Positions 10,448 to 18,593 of a stretch of 40,221 nucleotides of DNA are shown one piece after another; positions within the stretch are counted from its first letter, which is position 1; each line of letters opens with the position of its first letter. The stretch spans positions 1-40,221 of the forward strand of contig JAEZCD010000307.1 of NCBI GenBank assembly GCA_023430145.1, read 5' to 3'. The translations under genes were made by a program, and so were the position numbers. Source of the DNA: Pseudomonadota bacterium. GTDB lineage: Bacteria; Pseudomonadota; Alphaproteobacteria; Rhizobiales; Methylopilaceae. The notes beneath the pieces are model-generated. The model was given only the letters and a program-made list of their open reading frames with translations. It was not told the origin of the DNA and did not search any database.

Positions 10448-11002
10448 ATGCTTTCGCGAGTTGCCGCGCTCTGTCTCGTGTTCGCGGTTGCGGCATGTGC
10501 GGCTCCGACCACCGTCCCGCCCCCGCTCGCGGCAACCTTCCAGGAGCCCTACGATCTCGGGCCGGGCGACCGGCTGCGCGTCACCGTGTTCGGCCAGGCG
10601 AGCCTCACCGCCGTCTATGCCATCGATCCCGCCGGCCGCATCAGCATGCCGCTGATCGGCGCCGTGCCGGCGGCGGGCATGACGGCGCCCGCGCTCGCCA
10701 AATCGCTCGAGGCGAAGTTCCGGAACGGATTCCTGCGCGAGCCGAATGTCTCCGTCGACATAGAGACTTATCGGCCTTTCTTCGTCCTCGGCGAGGTCGG
10801 CAATGCGGGCCAGTACCCCTACGTCGCCCAGCTCACCGCCGAGAACGCGGTGGCGATCGCCGGCGGCTTCGGCCCGCGCGCCTATCGCCTCTCGGTGACC
10901 GTGACACGGCGCAAGGGCAACGACATCTTCAAGGGCGAGGTCCCCCTCACCTACCCGATCCGGCCGGGCGACACGGTCACCGTCGAGGAGCGCTGGTTCT
11001 AG
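10448..11002 (+). CDS. Polysaccharide export outer-membrane lipoprotein (Wza/ExoF-like, short form)
   Basis: The 184-residue protein has a signal peptide with a lipobox (V-A-A-C, Cys near 17). A Poly_export domain follows (about 35-110), with the hallmark D-L-G-P-G-D-R-L-R-V-T-V-F-G and the strand G-R-I-S-M-P-L-I-G. A single SLBB-like domain (about 112-184) holds F-V-L-G-E-V-G-N-A-G-Q-Y-P-Y and I-R-P-G-D-T-V-T-V-E-E-R-W-F. Relatives form the periplasmic/outer-membrane exit for capsule or exopolysaccharide. It lacks the second SLBB domain and the C-terminal helix of E. coli Wza, like the shorter rhizobial proteins. It is first in an apparent four-gene operon, with only 4 bases before the next start. 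Confidence 0.9.
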   Translation: MLSRVAALCLVFAVAACAAPTTVPPPLAATFQEPYDLGPGDRLRVTVFGQASLTAVYAIDPAGRISMPLIGAVPAAGMTAPALAKSLEAKFRNGFLREPNVSVDIETYRPFFVLGEVGNAGQYPYVAQLTAENAVAIAGGFGPRAYRLSVTVTRRKGNDIFKGEVPLTYPIRPGDTVTVEERWF

Positions 11003-11006
11003 CCGC

Positions 11007-12164
11007 ATGGCCGACGCCCCGCTCCGCATCGTGCACGTGATTCGCGCGCCCGTCGGCGGCGCGTTCCGGCATGTCGGCGATCTCGCCCGGGCCCAGTCGG
11101 CGGCCGGCCACGCGGTCGGCGTCCTGTGCGACTCGACGAGCGGCGGAGCGTTCGAGAACGCCGCCGTGGAGCGCCTGGCGCCCGTCCTGCAGCTCGGCGT
11201 GATCCGCCTCTCGATGAGCCGCCAAGTCTCGCCGAAGGACCTTATCGCCCTGCGCAGCGTGCTAGGGCACGTGGGCAGGCTCGAGCCGGACGTCGTGCAC
11301 GGACACGGCGCCAAGGGCGGCACCTATGGGCGCCTGATCGGCACCTGGCTCGGCCGCCGCCGTCCCGTCGCCCGCCTTTATGCCCCCCACGGCGGCAGCC
11401 TGCATTTCGACCCGCGCTCCAAGGCCGGCCGCGTCTACTTCGCCGTCGAGCGCCTGTTCGAGCGGATGACCGATGCGATCATCCATGTGAGCGAGTACGA
11501 GGCTCGCATCTACCGCGAGAAAGTCGGCGTACCGCGTTGCCGTGCCGTGGTAATTCACAATGGCCTGCGGCCCGAGGAGTTCGTTCCCGTGGAAGCGGCG
11601 GCGGACGCCCGCGACCTCTTGTTCCTCGGCGAGATGCGCGAGTTGAAGGGCGTCGACGTGCTGCTCGAGGCGATCGCCCGCCTCTCGGCCGACGGCGTCC
11701 GGGCGACCGCGATGCTGGTCGGCGGCGGCGCCGAGCGCGGCCGCTTCGAGGCTCTCGCGGGCACGCTCGGGAACACCGCACAGGTCGAGTTCCGCTCGCC
11801 GATGCCGGCCCGCGAGGCTTTTGCGCTCGGCCGCATCATGGTGGTGCCGTCGCGGGCAGAATCGCTTCCCTACGTGGTGCTGGAGGCGATCGGCGCCGGG
11901 TTGCCGATCATCGCCACCCGCGTCGGCGGCATTCCCGAGATCTTCGGGCCGCGCTCGGATGCCCTCGTTCCGCCCGCCGACCCGGAGGCGCTCGCGGCGG
12001 CGTTGCGGCGGCTGCTCGACGATCCGTCCACGGCCCGCTGCGAGGCCGCCGAGCAGCTCGAGCATATCCGCCCTCGCTTCTCGCTCGCGCGGATGGCCGA
12101 GGAGACGATGGCCCTCTACCGAGGAATCCTCGCCGAAAAGAGCGTTCGCCACACCCGCTCGTGA
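11007..12164 (+). CDS. Glycosyltransferase family 4
   Basis: This 385-residue GT-B enzyme probably adds a sugar from a nucleotide donor to the growing lipid-linked exopolysaccharide repeat. The N-terminal Rossmann half starts R-I-V-H-V-I-R-A-P-V-G-G-A-F-R-H-V, with the glycine-rich acceptor loop. The C-terminal half carries L-F-L-G-E-M-R-E-L-K-G-V-D-V-L-L-E-A, then M-V-V-P-S-R-A-E-S-L-P-Y-V-V-L-E-A and G-L-P-I-I-A-T-R-V-G-G-I-P-E. The E-x7-E donor-binding motif is visible as E-S-L-P-Y-V-V-L-E. It is cytoplasmic and peripheral, and it is the only classical glycosyltransferase in the operon. The ATG at 11007 follows the upstream stop by 4 bases. Confidence 0.93.
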   Translation: MADAPLRIVHVIRAPVGGAFRHVGDLARAQSAAGHAVGVLCDSTSGGAFENAAVERLAPVLQLGVIRLSMSRQVSPKDLIALRSVLGHVGRLEPDVVHGHGAKGGTYGRLIGTWLGRRRPVARLYAPHGGSLHFDPRSKAGRVYFAVERLFERMTDAIIHVSEYEARIYREKVGVPRCRAVVIHNGLRPEEFVPVEAAADARDLLFLGEMRELKGVDVLLEAIARLSADGVRATAMLVGGGAERGRFEALAGTLGNTAQVEFRSPMPAREAFALGRIMVVPSRAESLPYVVLEAIGAGLPIIATRVGGIPEIFGPRSDALVPPADPEALAAALRRLLDDPSTARCEAAEQLEHIRPRFSLARMAEETMALYRGILAEKSVRHTRS

Positions 12165-12249
12165 ACGGCCCGCGTAGGGGATTGTTTGCAGTTTCCCGGT
12201 AAGGCCTTAAGAGGCGACGCAACCCTTCGTCGAGCATCCGGAAAACAGC

Positions 12250-13743
12250 GTGAGCGCCGAGCAGGCTGCCGGCCCGTCCCTCCCGAACCGACCGAGCTTG
12301 AGCGAGGACGCCCGGCGCATCGCCGAGAGCTTCAGCACGCGGCCGGTGTCGCGCCTGTTGCTCGTCGGCCTCGTGCGCGTCGGCGAGGCCTTCGGCGTGG
12401 TCGTCGCCGGCATCGCGGCCTATGCCGTCTCGCCCGGGCTCGAGGGGACGTTTCGGCCGGTCTACGTGATCCCGCTCCTTGTCGGCGCCGTCCTCACGGT
12501 CCTGTTCGTGCAGGCGGCCGACGGCTACGACACCTCGACCTTTCGCCTGAGGGCGGCGCAGATCGGCCGCGTGCTCGCCGCCTGGACGCTGGTCTTCGCC
12601 GCCTTCGCGGTCGTCGGCGTCTTCTTCAACCTCGGCGGCCGCCTCGAGCAGTCCTGGTTCGGCGCCTGGTACGCGTTCGGCGCCCTCGGCTTCGCTGCCG
12701 AGCGCTTCGTGCTCGGCAGCCTCGTCCGCCGTTGGACGCGGGAGGGTCGGCTCGACCGGCGGGCGCTGATCGTCGGCGGCGGCGAGCCGGCGGCGGAGCT
12801 GATCCGCTCGCTCGAGGCACGACCGGACAACGACATCCTGATCTGCGGCATTTTCGACGACCGCTCCGACGATCGCTCACCGACGATCGTCGCCGGCTAC
12901 CCCAAGCTCGGCACGGTGCGCGACCTCGTGGAGTTCTGCCGCCTCGCCCGCATCGAGCTCCTGATCGTCACCATTCCGCTGACCGCCGAGCGGCGGGTGC
13001 TGGAGATGATGAAGACGCTCTGGGTGCTGCCGGTCGACATCCGCCTCGCCCACACCGACAAGCTGCGCTTCCGCAGCCGGGCGCAGGGCTTCCTCGGCTC
13101 GATGCCGATCGTCCAGCTCGCCGAGCGGCCGCTGTCGGATTGGGACGTGCTCGTCAAGCGCGTCTTCGACATCGTCGTGACGGTCTTCGCGCTCGTCGTC
13201 CTCTCGCCCGTGTTCCTCGCCACCGCGATTGCCATCCGCCTCGACAGCCCGGGCCCGATCCTGTTCCGCCAGCGCCGCTACGGCTTCAACAATGAGATCA
13301 TCGAGGTCTTCAAGTTCCGCTCGATGTATCACCATCATGCGGACCCGGACGCCAAGCGCGCCGTCACCAAGGGCGATCCGCGCGTCACCCGCGTCGGCCG
13401 CTTCATCCGCAAGTCCTCCATCGACGAGCTGCCGCAGCTGTTCAACGTGCTCGGCGGCGAGCTGTCGCTGGTCGGCCCGCGGCCGCACGCCGTCCACGCC
13501 CACACCGCCAATCGCCTGTGGGACGAGGTCGTCGACGGCTATTTCGCCCGCCACAAGGTCAAGCCGGGCGTGACCGGCTGGGCGCAGATCAACGGCTGGC
13601 GCGGCGAGGTCGACACCAACGAGAAGATCGAGAAGCGGGTCGAGTACGACCTCTACTACATCGAGCACTGGTCGGTGCTGCTGGATCTCTACATCCTGCT
13701 CGCCACCCCCTATGCGCTGCTGAAGTCGGAGAACGCCTATTGA
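12250..13743 (+). CDS. Polyprenyl-phosphate sugar-phosphate transferase (WbaP/WcaJ/ExoY-type initiating enzyme)
   Basis: This 497-residue membrane enzyme transfers a sugar phosphate from a nucleotide sugar to undecaprenyl phosphate, the first step of repeat-unit assembly. The N-terminal half has four or five membrane helices (about residues 35-170), then a CoA-binding-like Rossmann domain (R-A-L-I-V-G-G-G-E-P-A-A-E-L near 175). The C-terminal bacterial sugar-transferase domain (about 300-497) starts K-R-V-F-D-I-V-V-T. It contains D-S-P-G-P-I-L-F-R-Q-R-R-Y-G, F-K-F-R-S-M, the D-E-L-P-Q-L-F-N-V-L segment and S-L-V-G-P-R-P. The start is a GTG at 12250. Its stop overlaps the TTG start of the next gene. 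The sugar is not predictable, though glucose is common in this group. Confidence 0.93.
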   Translation: MSAEQAAGPSLPNRPSLSEDARRIAESFSTRPVSRLLLVGLVRVGEAFGVVVAGIAAYAVSPGLEGTFRPVYVIPLLVGAVLTVLFVQAADGYDTSTFRLRAAQIGRVLAAWTLVFAAFAVVGVFFNLGGRLEQSWFGAWYAFGALGFAAERFVLGSLVRRWTREGRLDRRALIVGGGEPAAELIRSLEARPDNDILICGIFDDRSDDRSPTIVAGYPKLGTVRDLVEFCRLARIELLIVTIPLTAERRVLEMMKTLWVLPVDIRLAHTDKLRFRSRAQGFLGSMPIVQLAERPLSDWDVLVKRVFDIVVTVFALVVLSPVFLATAIAIRLDSPGPILFRQRRYGFNNEIIEVFKFRSMYHHHADPDAKRAVTKGDPRVTRVGRFIRKSSIDELPQLFNVLGGELSLVGPRPHAVHAHTANRLWDEVVDGYFARHKVKPGVTGWAQINGWRGEVDTNEKIEKRVEYDLYYIEHWSVLLDLYILLATPYALLKSENAY

Positions 13744-14990
13744 GCGTCGCGACCGGCCTGTCGGTCCCGCGCCCCGCCGCCACTATCGAGACGGTCCGCC
13801 GGGTGCTGCTCTGGCTGACGGTCTTCTCCGGCTTCTTCGTCATGGTCGAGCCGGCGCCGTACGAGATCTTCGCCGTCCTGACCATGGCCCTGTTCTTCGT
13901 CTCGGGCCTGCGCTTCCGGCGCGAGCTGCTGCCGCTGCTGCTCCTGCTGACGCTCTGGCATTTCGGCGCCGGCATGGCGCTGATCCAGGTCGCGCACCTG
14001 CCGAAGACCACCATCTGGACGCTGGTCGGCGTCTTCCTGGCGATGACTGCCTTCTTCTTCGCGCTCTGCGTCGCCGACGCCCCGGAGGCCCGGCTGCGGA
14101 CCATCGTCAAGGCCTGGATCGCCGGTGCCGTGGCCGTGTCGCTGATCGCCATCGCCGGCTATTTTCGCGTGCTGCCGAATTCGGACGAGCTGCTGCTCTA
14201 CGGGCGCGCCAAGGGCACCTTCAAGGATCCGAACGTCTTCGGGCCCTTCCTGGTCCTGCCGGGACTCGTCCTGATCCAGCGCTTCTATACCGAGGGAAAG
14301 CGCGCCGGCCTCCTCGCCGCCGGCCTGCTGCTGATCATCATCGCCGCCCTGTTCCTGTCCTTCTCGCGCGCCGCATGGGGCAACTTCGCCGCCTGCGTCA
14401 CGCTGATGACGGGGCTGACGCTGCTCATCGTGCAGCGGCCGGCCGAGCGGGCCCGCATCCTCCTCGTCGCCATCGTCGGCGTCATCGGGTTGCTCGTCAT
14501 CCTCGCCGTCCTGCTGATGGTGCCCCAGGTCCAGAGCCTGTTCGAGGAGCGGGCCTCGCTGTCGCAGAGCTATGATTCCGGCCATCTCGGCCGCTTCGGC
14601 CGCCACCTCCTCGGCTTCCAGCTGGCGCTGGAGCGTCCCTTCGGCATCGGCATGCTGCAGTTCGGCAAGATCTTCGGCGAGGACCCGCACAACACCTTCC
14701 TCAACGGCTTCATGTCCTATGGCTGGCTCGGCGGCCTCGCCTATCCGACGCTGATCATCCTCACCCTCGTCATCGGCTACCGCACGGTTCTCGTCCCGGC
14801 GCCGTGGCGGCCAGTCTTCGTCTGCGTCCTGTCGACCTTCACGGTTCTCGCCGCGATGAGCTGGATCATCGACATCGACCACTGGCGGCACCTCTATCTG
14901 CTGCTCGGCCTCGTCTGGGGCCTCGCCACGGCCTCGTCCCGCGTCCAGCGACGCCGCATTGCCGGCCTGCGGCCGGAGGTCGCAACCTGA
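13740..14990 (+). CDS. O-antigen ligase/Wzy-like polysaccharide polymerase
   Basis: This 416-residue polytopic membrane protein has ten or more hydrophobic helices and a large loop with G-T-F-K-D-P-N-V-F-G-P-F-L-V, the conserved segment of the Wzy_C/O-antigen ligase family. A second periplasmic loop carries G-R-F-G-R-H-L-L-G-F and G-I-G-M-L-Q-F-G with D-P-H-N-T-F-L, also typical (P-H-N-x-x-L). These enzymes polymerise or ligate undecaprenyl-linked units on the periplasmic face. I place the start at the TTG at 13740, which overlaps the upstream stop as TTGA and directly precedes the first sensible residues. The open frame continues upstream within the previous gene but is a shadow there. It is the last gene of the cluster; no flippase is present. 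Confidence 0.88.
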   Translation: MSVATGLSVPRPAATIETVRRVLLWLTVFSGFFVMVEPAPYEIFAVLTMALFFVSGLRFRRELLPLLLLLTLWHFGAGMALIQVAHLPKTTIWTLVGVFLAMTAFFFALCVADAPEARLRTIVKAWIAGAVAVSLIAIAGYFRVLPNSDELLLYGRAKGTFKDPNVFGPFLVLPGLVLIQRFYTEGKRAGLLAAGLLLIIIAALFLSFSRAAWGNFAACVTLMTGLTLLIVQRPAERARILLVAIVGVIGLLVILAVLLMVPQVQSLFEERASLSQSYDSGHLGRFGRHLLGFQLALERPFGIGMLQFGKIFGEDPHNTFLNGFMSYGWLGGLAYPTLIILTLVIGYRTVLVPAPWRPVFVCVLSTFTVLAAMSWIIDIDHWRHLYLLLGLVWGLATASSRVQRRRIAGLRPEVAT

Positions 14991-15106
14991 CCGCGCCACT
15001 TTCACAGTGCCGTGAGGGGAACAAGATATGGGTCAGCGGAGTTTAGGCGGGGACGGTGCGCGCTGGGGTGCGGGCACCGCCATCCCAAAATGCGGTCTCG
15101 AGGCAC

Positions 15107-15157
15107 ATGCAGATCATCGTGGTAGCCGTCGTGCTGACGCTGCTGATCGTCGCTTGA
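15107..15157 (+). CDS. Possible 16-residue hydrophobic mini-peptide
   Basis: The ATG at 15107 opens a 16-codon frame giving M-Q-I-I-V-V-A-V-V-L-T-L-L-I-V-A, almost entirely aliphatic, with TGA at 15155. A perfect 12-bp hairpin followed by TTT lies 25 bases downstream. The ribosome binding site is weak (GAGGC just upstream). It lies in the 260-base gap after the Wzy-like gene. Such a hydrophobic run is unlikely in random high-GC DNA but is only suggestive. An overlapping 46-codon frame from the ATG at 15028 has a better Shine-Dalgarno (GAGGGGAA) but an unprotein-like composition. Confidence 0.3.
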   Translation: MQIIVVAVVLTLLIVA

Positions 15158-15182
15158 CGTCGCAGTAGAGCTCGAAAGAGTC

Positions 15183-15211
15183 GGGATCCGCGTCTCGACG
15201 CGGATCCCTTT
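15183..15211. terminator. Perfect 12-bp hairpin, bidirectional terminator
   Basis: GGGATCCGCGTC (15183-15194) and GACGCGGATCCC (15197-15208) are exact reverse complements and are followed by TTT on the plus strand. On the minus strand the tail is GACTCTTTC. It sits between the plus-strand exopolysaccharide genes and the minus-strand solute-binding protein gene, so it can end both. Confidence 0.75.
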
Positions 15212-15250
15212 GGCGCGTCCGCCGTGGAGGCGGCCATCGAGCGGGGCCGC

Positions 15251-16327
15251 TCAGCGCGGCCCGTCGATCATCGACTTCGTCCAGTCGTCCAGGAATCGTC
15301 TGCGGCGCGCAGAGTCCTGCACGGCGAGGAGCGTCGGCCCGACGACGATGCGCCGGGCGATCCCGGAGGTGGCGATTTCCGGACCTTCGACGCCCGGCGG
15401 CGTGGTGCGGTCCGGGCCGAAGAAGAAGGATTCGGCGCTGCCGACGGCCTGGCCACGCTCCGACAGGAGGTAGTCCAGGAACCGGGCGGCCACGATCGGC
15501 CGGGTGCTCAGCCGCGGTACCATCGCGCCGCGGCTGAGGACAAGCGTGTAGTCGGACGGCAGGACGATGCCGAGCGGCTCGCCGCGTCGAACGCGCTCGT
15601 AGGCATAGGATCCGAGAAGGTTGTAGCCGATGAGCAACCGGCCCGCGACGACCTCGTCGAGGATCTCTGCAGTGCAGCATCGCACGACCACCTGCGACCG
15701 CCCGAGGCTTTCGAGCAGACGGCCATACGTCGTCGTGGTCTGACGGGCGTCGTTGAACGCGAGCAGATAGCCGATGCCCGAGATGCGCACGTCGTAGGTC
15801 CCGACCTTGCCGCGGTATCTTTCGGATTCGCGGCGCAGGAGCTCGGCGAGCTCGAGATGGGTGCGGGGAACGTCGCCCTCGGGGACACGCTCGCGATTGT
15901 AGACCATCACGATCGGCTCGTAGGTGAAGCCGAAGACTTCGTCGCGCCAGTTCGCCGACCGGGCGGCACGCCCGAGGTTGGGTCCGGTGACGCGCCTGGC
16001 GCAGCCGTCGTTGGCGAGCTTCACGAGCTGGTCGACCGACGAGGACAAATAGAGGTCACCGAGCGGACGCTCTTCTGCGCAGGCCCGTTCGGCGGCGGCG
16101 AAGAGGTCGTTGGTCACATATTCGACGACCTCGATCGCGGTGCCGGGCGACATCGTCTGGAAATCGGCGATCAAGGGCCGGAGGGCGTAGAGGTCGGTCG
16201 CGGCGTGGATCGACAGGCTCTCGGTCTCCGGCCCCGGCGCGGGAAACCGGACCGTCGTCTGCGCATCCGCCACCCGCGACCCGGCGCCGAGAAGAACCAT
16301 CACTAGGACCAGGAGGAGGCGTTTCAT
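15251..16327 (-). CDS. Periplasmic solute-binding protein (SBP_bac_6/PgtC-like) in a two-component operon
   Basis: The 358-residue protein has a signal peptide (M-K-R-L-L-L-V-L-V-M-V-L-L, cut near A-D-A-Q at 22). The mature part has the two-lobed binding-protein fold of the iron/PgtC type: S-I-H-A-A-T-D-L near the start, V-E-Y-V-T-N-D-L-F, D-L-Y-L-S-S-S-V-D-Q-L, and the hinge Y-E-P-I-V-M-V-Y-N-R. The C-terminal region ends A-R-F-L-D-Y-L-L-S-E-R-G-Q and F-L-D-D-W. Its start overlaps the kinase stop (ATGA), so it belongs to the same operon as the two-component genes. No ABC permease or ATPase is adjacent, so a sensory role, as proposed for PgtC in phosphoglycerate signalling, fits better than transport. 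The ligand is unknown. Confidence 0.8.
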   Translation of the reverse strand: MKRLLLVLVMVLLGAGSRVADAQTTVRFPAPGPETESLSIHAATDLYALRPLIADFQTMSPGTAIEVVEYVTNDLFAAAERACAEERPLGDLYLSSSVDQLVKLANDGCARRVTGPNLGRAARSANWRDEVFGFTYEPIVMVYNRERVPEGDVPRTHLELAELLRRESERYRGKVGTYDVRISGIGYLLAFNDARQTTTTYGRLLESLGRSQVVVRCCTAEILDEVVAGRLLIGYNLLGSYAYERVRRGEPLGIVLPSDYTLVLSRGAMVPRLSTRPIVAARFLDYLLSERGQAVGSAESFFFGPDRTTPPGVEGPEIATSGIARRIVVGPTLLAVQDSARRRRFLDDWTKSMIDGPR

Positions 16328-17706
16328 CGAGGCGCCCTTCCCTCGCTGGCGAGCGCCATCGCCACCACGAAGCCCCCTTCGCCGCGCGCGAAGGAAAGCG
16401 AGCCCCCATGGGCGGCGGCGACTTCGGCGGCGATCGACAGCCCGAGGCCGGAGCCCTTGCCGCCCGACGAGGTCGAACCGAACCTGCGGACCACGGCGTG
16501 CCAGCGATCCTCGGGGATGCCTTCGCCGTCGTCCTCGACCTCGACGATCGCCATGCCGGCGCGAGCGGACAGCCGGACGACGATCCGCGACCGCGCGCCG
16601 TGTCGCACGGCGTTGTCGAGGATGTTCTTGACCGCCTCGGAGAGGTTCACCGGATCGCCTTTGATCGAGAGCGGCTCCGCTGGCGCATAGAGCGCCACGA
16701 ACAGGTCGCGGTCGAGCGCATCGGGGATCGCCTCGTCCATCGCCCGCCGCGTCAAGGCGGCGAGGTCCACCGGCGAGCCGGCGACCGTCCGCTGCCGGTG
16801 GGCGACCATCGCATGGCTGAGGAGCTGATTGGCGAGGCGGGACAGCTGCCAGCTGCGCGTCCGGATGCGATCGAGATTGCGGCGCCCTTCCGGGCTGACG
16901 TCCTGATGGGTGAGCAGGTCGATCTGCCCGCTGAGGCCCGCGAGCGGCGTGCGGAGCTGATGCGCCGCGTCGGCGATGAATTGCTGCATGAGGTCCACGC
17001 GCGCGCGGAGCCGATCGATGAAGCGATTGATCTCATCGACGAAAGGCATCAGCTCGCGCGGCGCGGAAACGTCGACGAGGGTGAGATCCAGAGGGTCGCG
17101 CTGGCCGATCGCCGCCTGCAGCCGGCCGATCGGCGCGAGAGCTGTGCGGACGGCGAAGATCATGCCGCCGATGGCGATCAGCCCCATGCTGCCGACGAGG
17201 AGCAGCGAGCGCAGGGTCAGCTCGCGCGCCAGCGCCTTTCGCGCCTCCACCGTCTGGGCGACGATGACGACGGCATCGCCGCGCATCTGCGGATCGTCGA
17301 AGCGCCGCGTGACGCGCGCCACCCGCACCGCCTCGCCGCCGTGTGCGGCGTCGTGGACGATCTCGCGCGGCGCCGCGAGATCGCCCTCGGGATCGGCGAG
17401 ATCGGGGTAGCCGGTCATGGTTCTGCCGGCCGGATCGATCACGCGGTAGAAGATCCGATCCCGGTCCGAGAGGGCGAGCAGCTCGAAGGCCGAGACCGGC
17501 AGCTCGATCTCCGGCATGCCGTCCTGGACGGTGATGGCGTCGGCGATCTGGTAGGCGGCGCCGATCAGCAGCCGGTCATAGGCCTCGTCGGCGGCGCCCC
17601 GGGCGGCATACCAGGCTGCCGCCATGAGCACCGCGGCTCCGAACGCCAGCACGAGCGACACCAGCACGAAGAGACGAACGAAGAGAGACGGCTCAGGCCT
17701 CGCCAT
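16324..17706 (-). CDS. Sensor histidine kinase, TctE-like
   Basis: This 460-residue inner-membrane kinase senses a periplasmic signal and phosphorylates the response regulator encoded just upstream. The N-terminal membrane helix lies at about 8-32. A periplasmic 2CSK_N-type sensor domain (about 33-160) contains Y-D-R-L-L-I-G-A-A-Y-Q-I-A-D-A, the start typical of TctE kinases. A second helix (about 164-190) leads to a HAMP-like linker. The H-box is F-I-A-D-A-A-H-Q-L-R-T-P-L. The ATPase domain has an N box (N-I-L-D-N-A-V-R-H), D-D-G-E-G-I-P and G-S-G-L-G-L-S-I. Its start overlaps the regulator gene by 14 bases and its stop overlaps the binding-protein start. TctE relatives respond to tricarboxylates; the ligand here is not known. 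Confidence 0.93.
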   Translation of the reverse strand: MARPEPSLFVRLFVLVSLVLAFGAAVLMAAAWYAARGAADEAYDRLLIGAAYQIADAITVQDGMPEIELPVSAFELLALSDRDRIFYRVIDPAGRTMTGYPDLADPEGDLAAPREIVHDAAHGGEAVRVARVTRRFDDPQMRGDAVVIVAQTVEARKALARELTLRSLLLVGSMGLIAIGGMIFAVRTALAPIGRLQAAIGQRDPLDLTLVDVSAPRELMPFVDEINRFIDRLRARVDLMQQFIADAAHQLRTPLAGLSGQIDLLTHQDVSPEGRRNLDRIRTRSWQLSRLANQLLSHAMVAHRQRTVAGSPVDLAALTRRAMDEAIPDALDRDLFVALYAPAEPLSIKGDPVNLSEAVKNILDNAVRHGARSRIVVRLSARAGMAIVEVEDDGEGIPEDRWHAVVRRFGSTSSGGKGSGLGLSIAAEVAAAHGGSLSFARGEGGFVVAMALASEGRAPR

Positions 17707-18367
17707 CGGTCACGATCTGGTAGCCGAAGCCTCGAACGGTGACGATCTTCGCCCGGGCGCCCTCGATCTTGCGGCGCAGACGGGCAACGTAGAGCTCGAC
17801 GGCGTTCGGGCCCGGAGCCTCCTCGTTGCCGATCATCCGGTCGAGCAGCTCGTCCTTGCCGAAAACCCGTCCTGGCCGCGACGACAGGATCTCCAGCAAC
17901 GCGAGCTCGCGGCGCTTGAGGTGAACCTCGAAGTCGCCGACCCGCACCATGCGCGTCAGCCGATCGATGCTGATGTCGCCGCAACGCAGGATATTCGTCG
18001 CTTCGCCGCCGCCGCGGCGCAGCAGAGCCCGCACACGCGCCTCGAGCTCACGGAAATCGAAGGGCTTCACGAGGTAGTCGTCGGCACCGATGTCGAGCGC
18101 ATCGACCCGGTCCTCGACGCGGGATCGGGCCGTGAGGATCAGCACCGGTGTCGTGCAGCCCCGGCGTCGCAGCCGGGTGAGGATGCCGAACCCGTCGATG
18201 CCCGGCAGCATCACGTCGAGGATCAAGAGGTCGTAGGGCGTGTGCTCGACCGCCTCCATCCCGGCCGAGCCGTCGAGTTCCCAATCCACGGCATGGCCGA
18301 TCCGGCGCAGCCGTCCAACGATCGCTTCGCCGACGTCCCTGGTGTCCTCGACCAGCAGGATGCGCAT
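17693..18367 (-). CDS. OmpR-family response regulator, TctD-like
   Basis: This 224-residue transcription factor has a receiver domain (about 1-118). It shows the acidic pair V-E-D near the start, the phosphoacceptor Asp in L-L-I-L-D-V-M-L-P-G (about residue 51), T in L-T-A-R and K in L-V-K-P-F-D. A winged-helix DNA-binding domain (about 128-220) follows, with L-K-R-R-E-L-A-L-L-E-I-L, the recognition region N-A-V-E-L-Y-V-A-R-L-R-R-K-I and the wing V-R-G-F-G-Y. It is the first gene of the minus-strand operon and diverges from the TctC-like gene at 18594. That gene and its own operon are the obvious candidate targets, as for TctD in Salmonella. Confidence 0.95.
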   Translation of the reverse strand: MRILLVEDTRDVGEAIVGRLRRIGHAVDWELDGSAGMEAVEHTPYDLLILDVMLPGIDGFGILTRLRRRGCTTPVLILTARSRVEDRVDALDIGADDYLVKPFDFRELEARVRALLRRGGGEATNILRCGDISIDRLTRMVRVGDFEVHLKRRELALLEILSSRPGRVFGKDELLDRMIGNEEAPGPNAVELYVARLRRKIEGARAKIVTVRGFGYQIVTDGEA

Positions 18368-18593
18368 GGATCACACACGGCGCCGCGAAAGACAGCTGCA
18401 TGACAGGAACCGACCCTAGCAGACAAGCGCGGGCGTCGCGAAGGACGGCGCCGCCCGACCGAACGGGGCGCCGGGGCGACCAGCAGCCGCCCTTCGCCCG
18501 ATCGCCCGATTCGGCCAGCGCGTGGCCGGGGGCGCAACACGCAACCGATCCCCGCCGCCACAACCCGGGGACCCATCCGAGGGAGAGAACGAA
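18368..18593. promoter_or_regulatory. Divergent intergenic region between the regulator and the TctC-like gene
   Basis: This 226-base region separates the response regulator (minus) and the tricarboxylate-type binding protein (plus). Its position makes it the likely site of both promoters and of regulator binding. I find no convincing tandem repeat of OmpR type by eye. The plus-strand gene has GGGAGAGAAC directly before its ATG. Confidence 0.4.

Noticed and set aside
15028..15168. A 46-codon frame with a good Shine-Dalgarno after the Wzy-like gene
   Set aside because: The composition is rich in Arg, Gly, Ala and Asp with no hydrophobic core, typical of a random frame. It is kept only as a competing reading in the finding on the hydrophobic mini-peptide.
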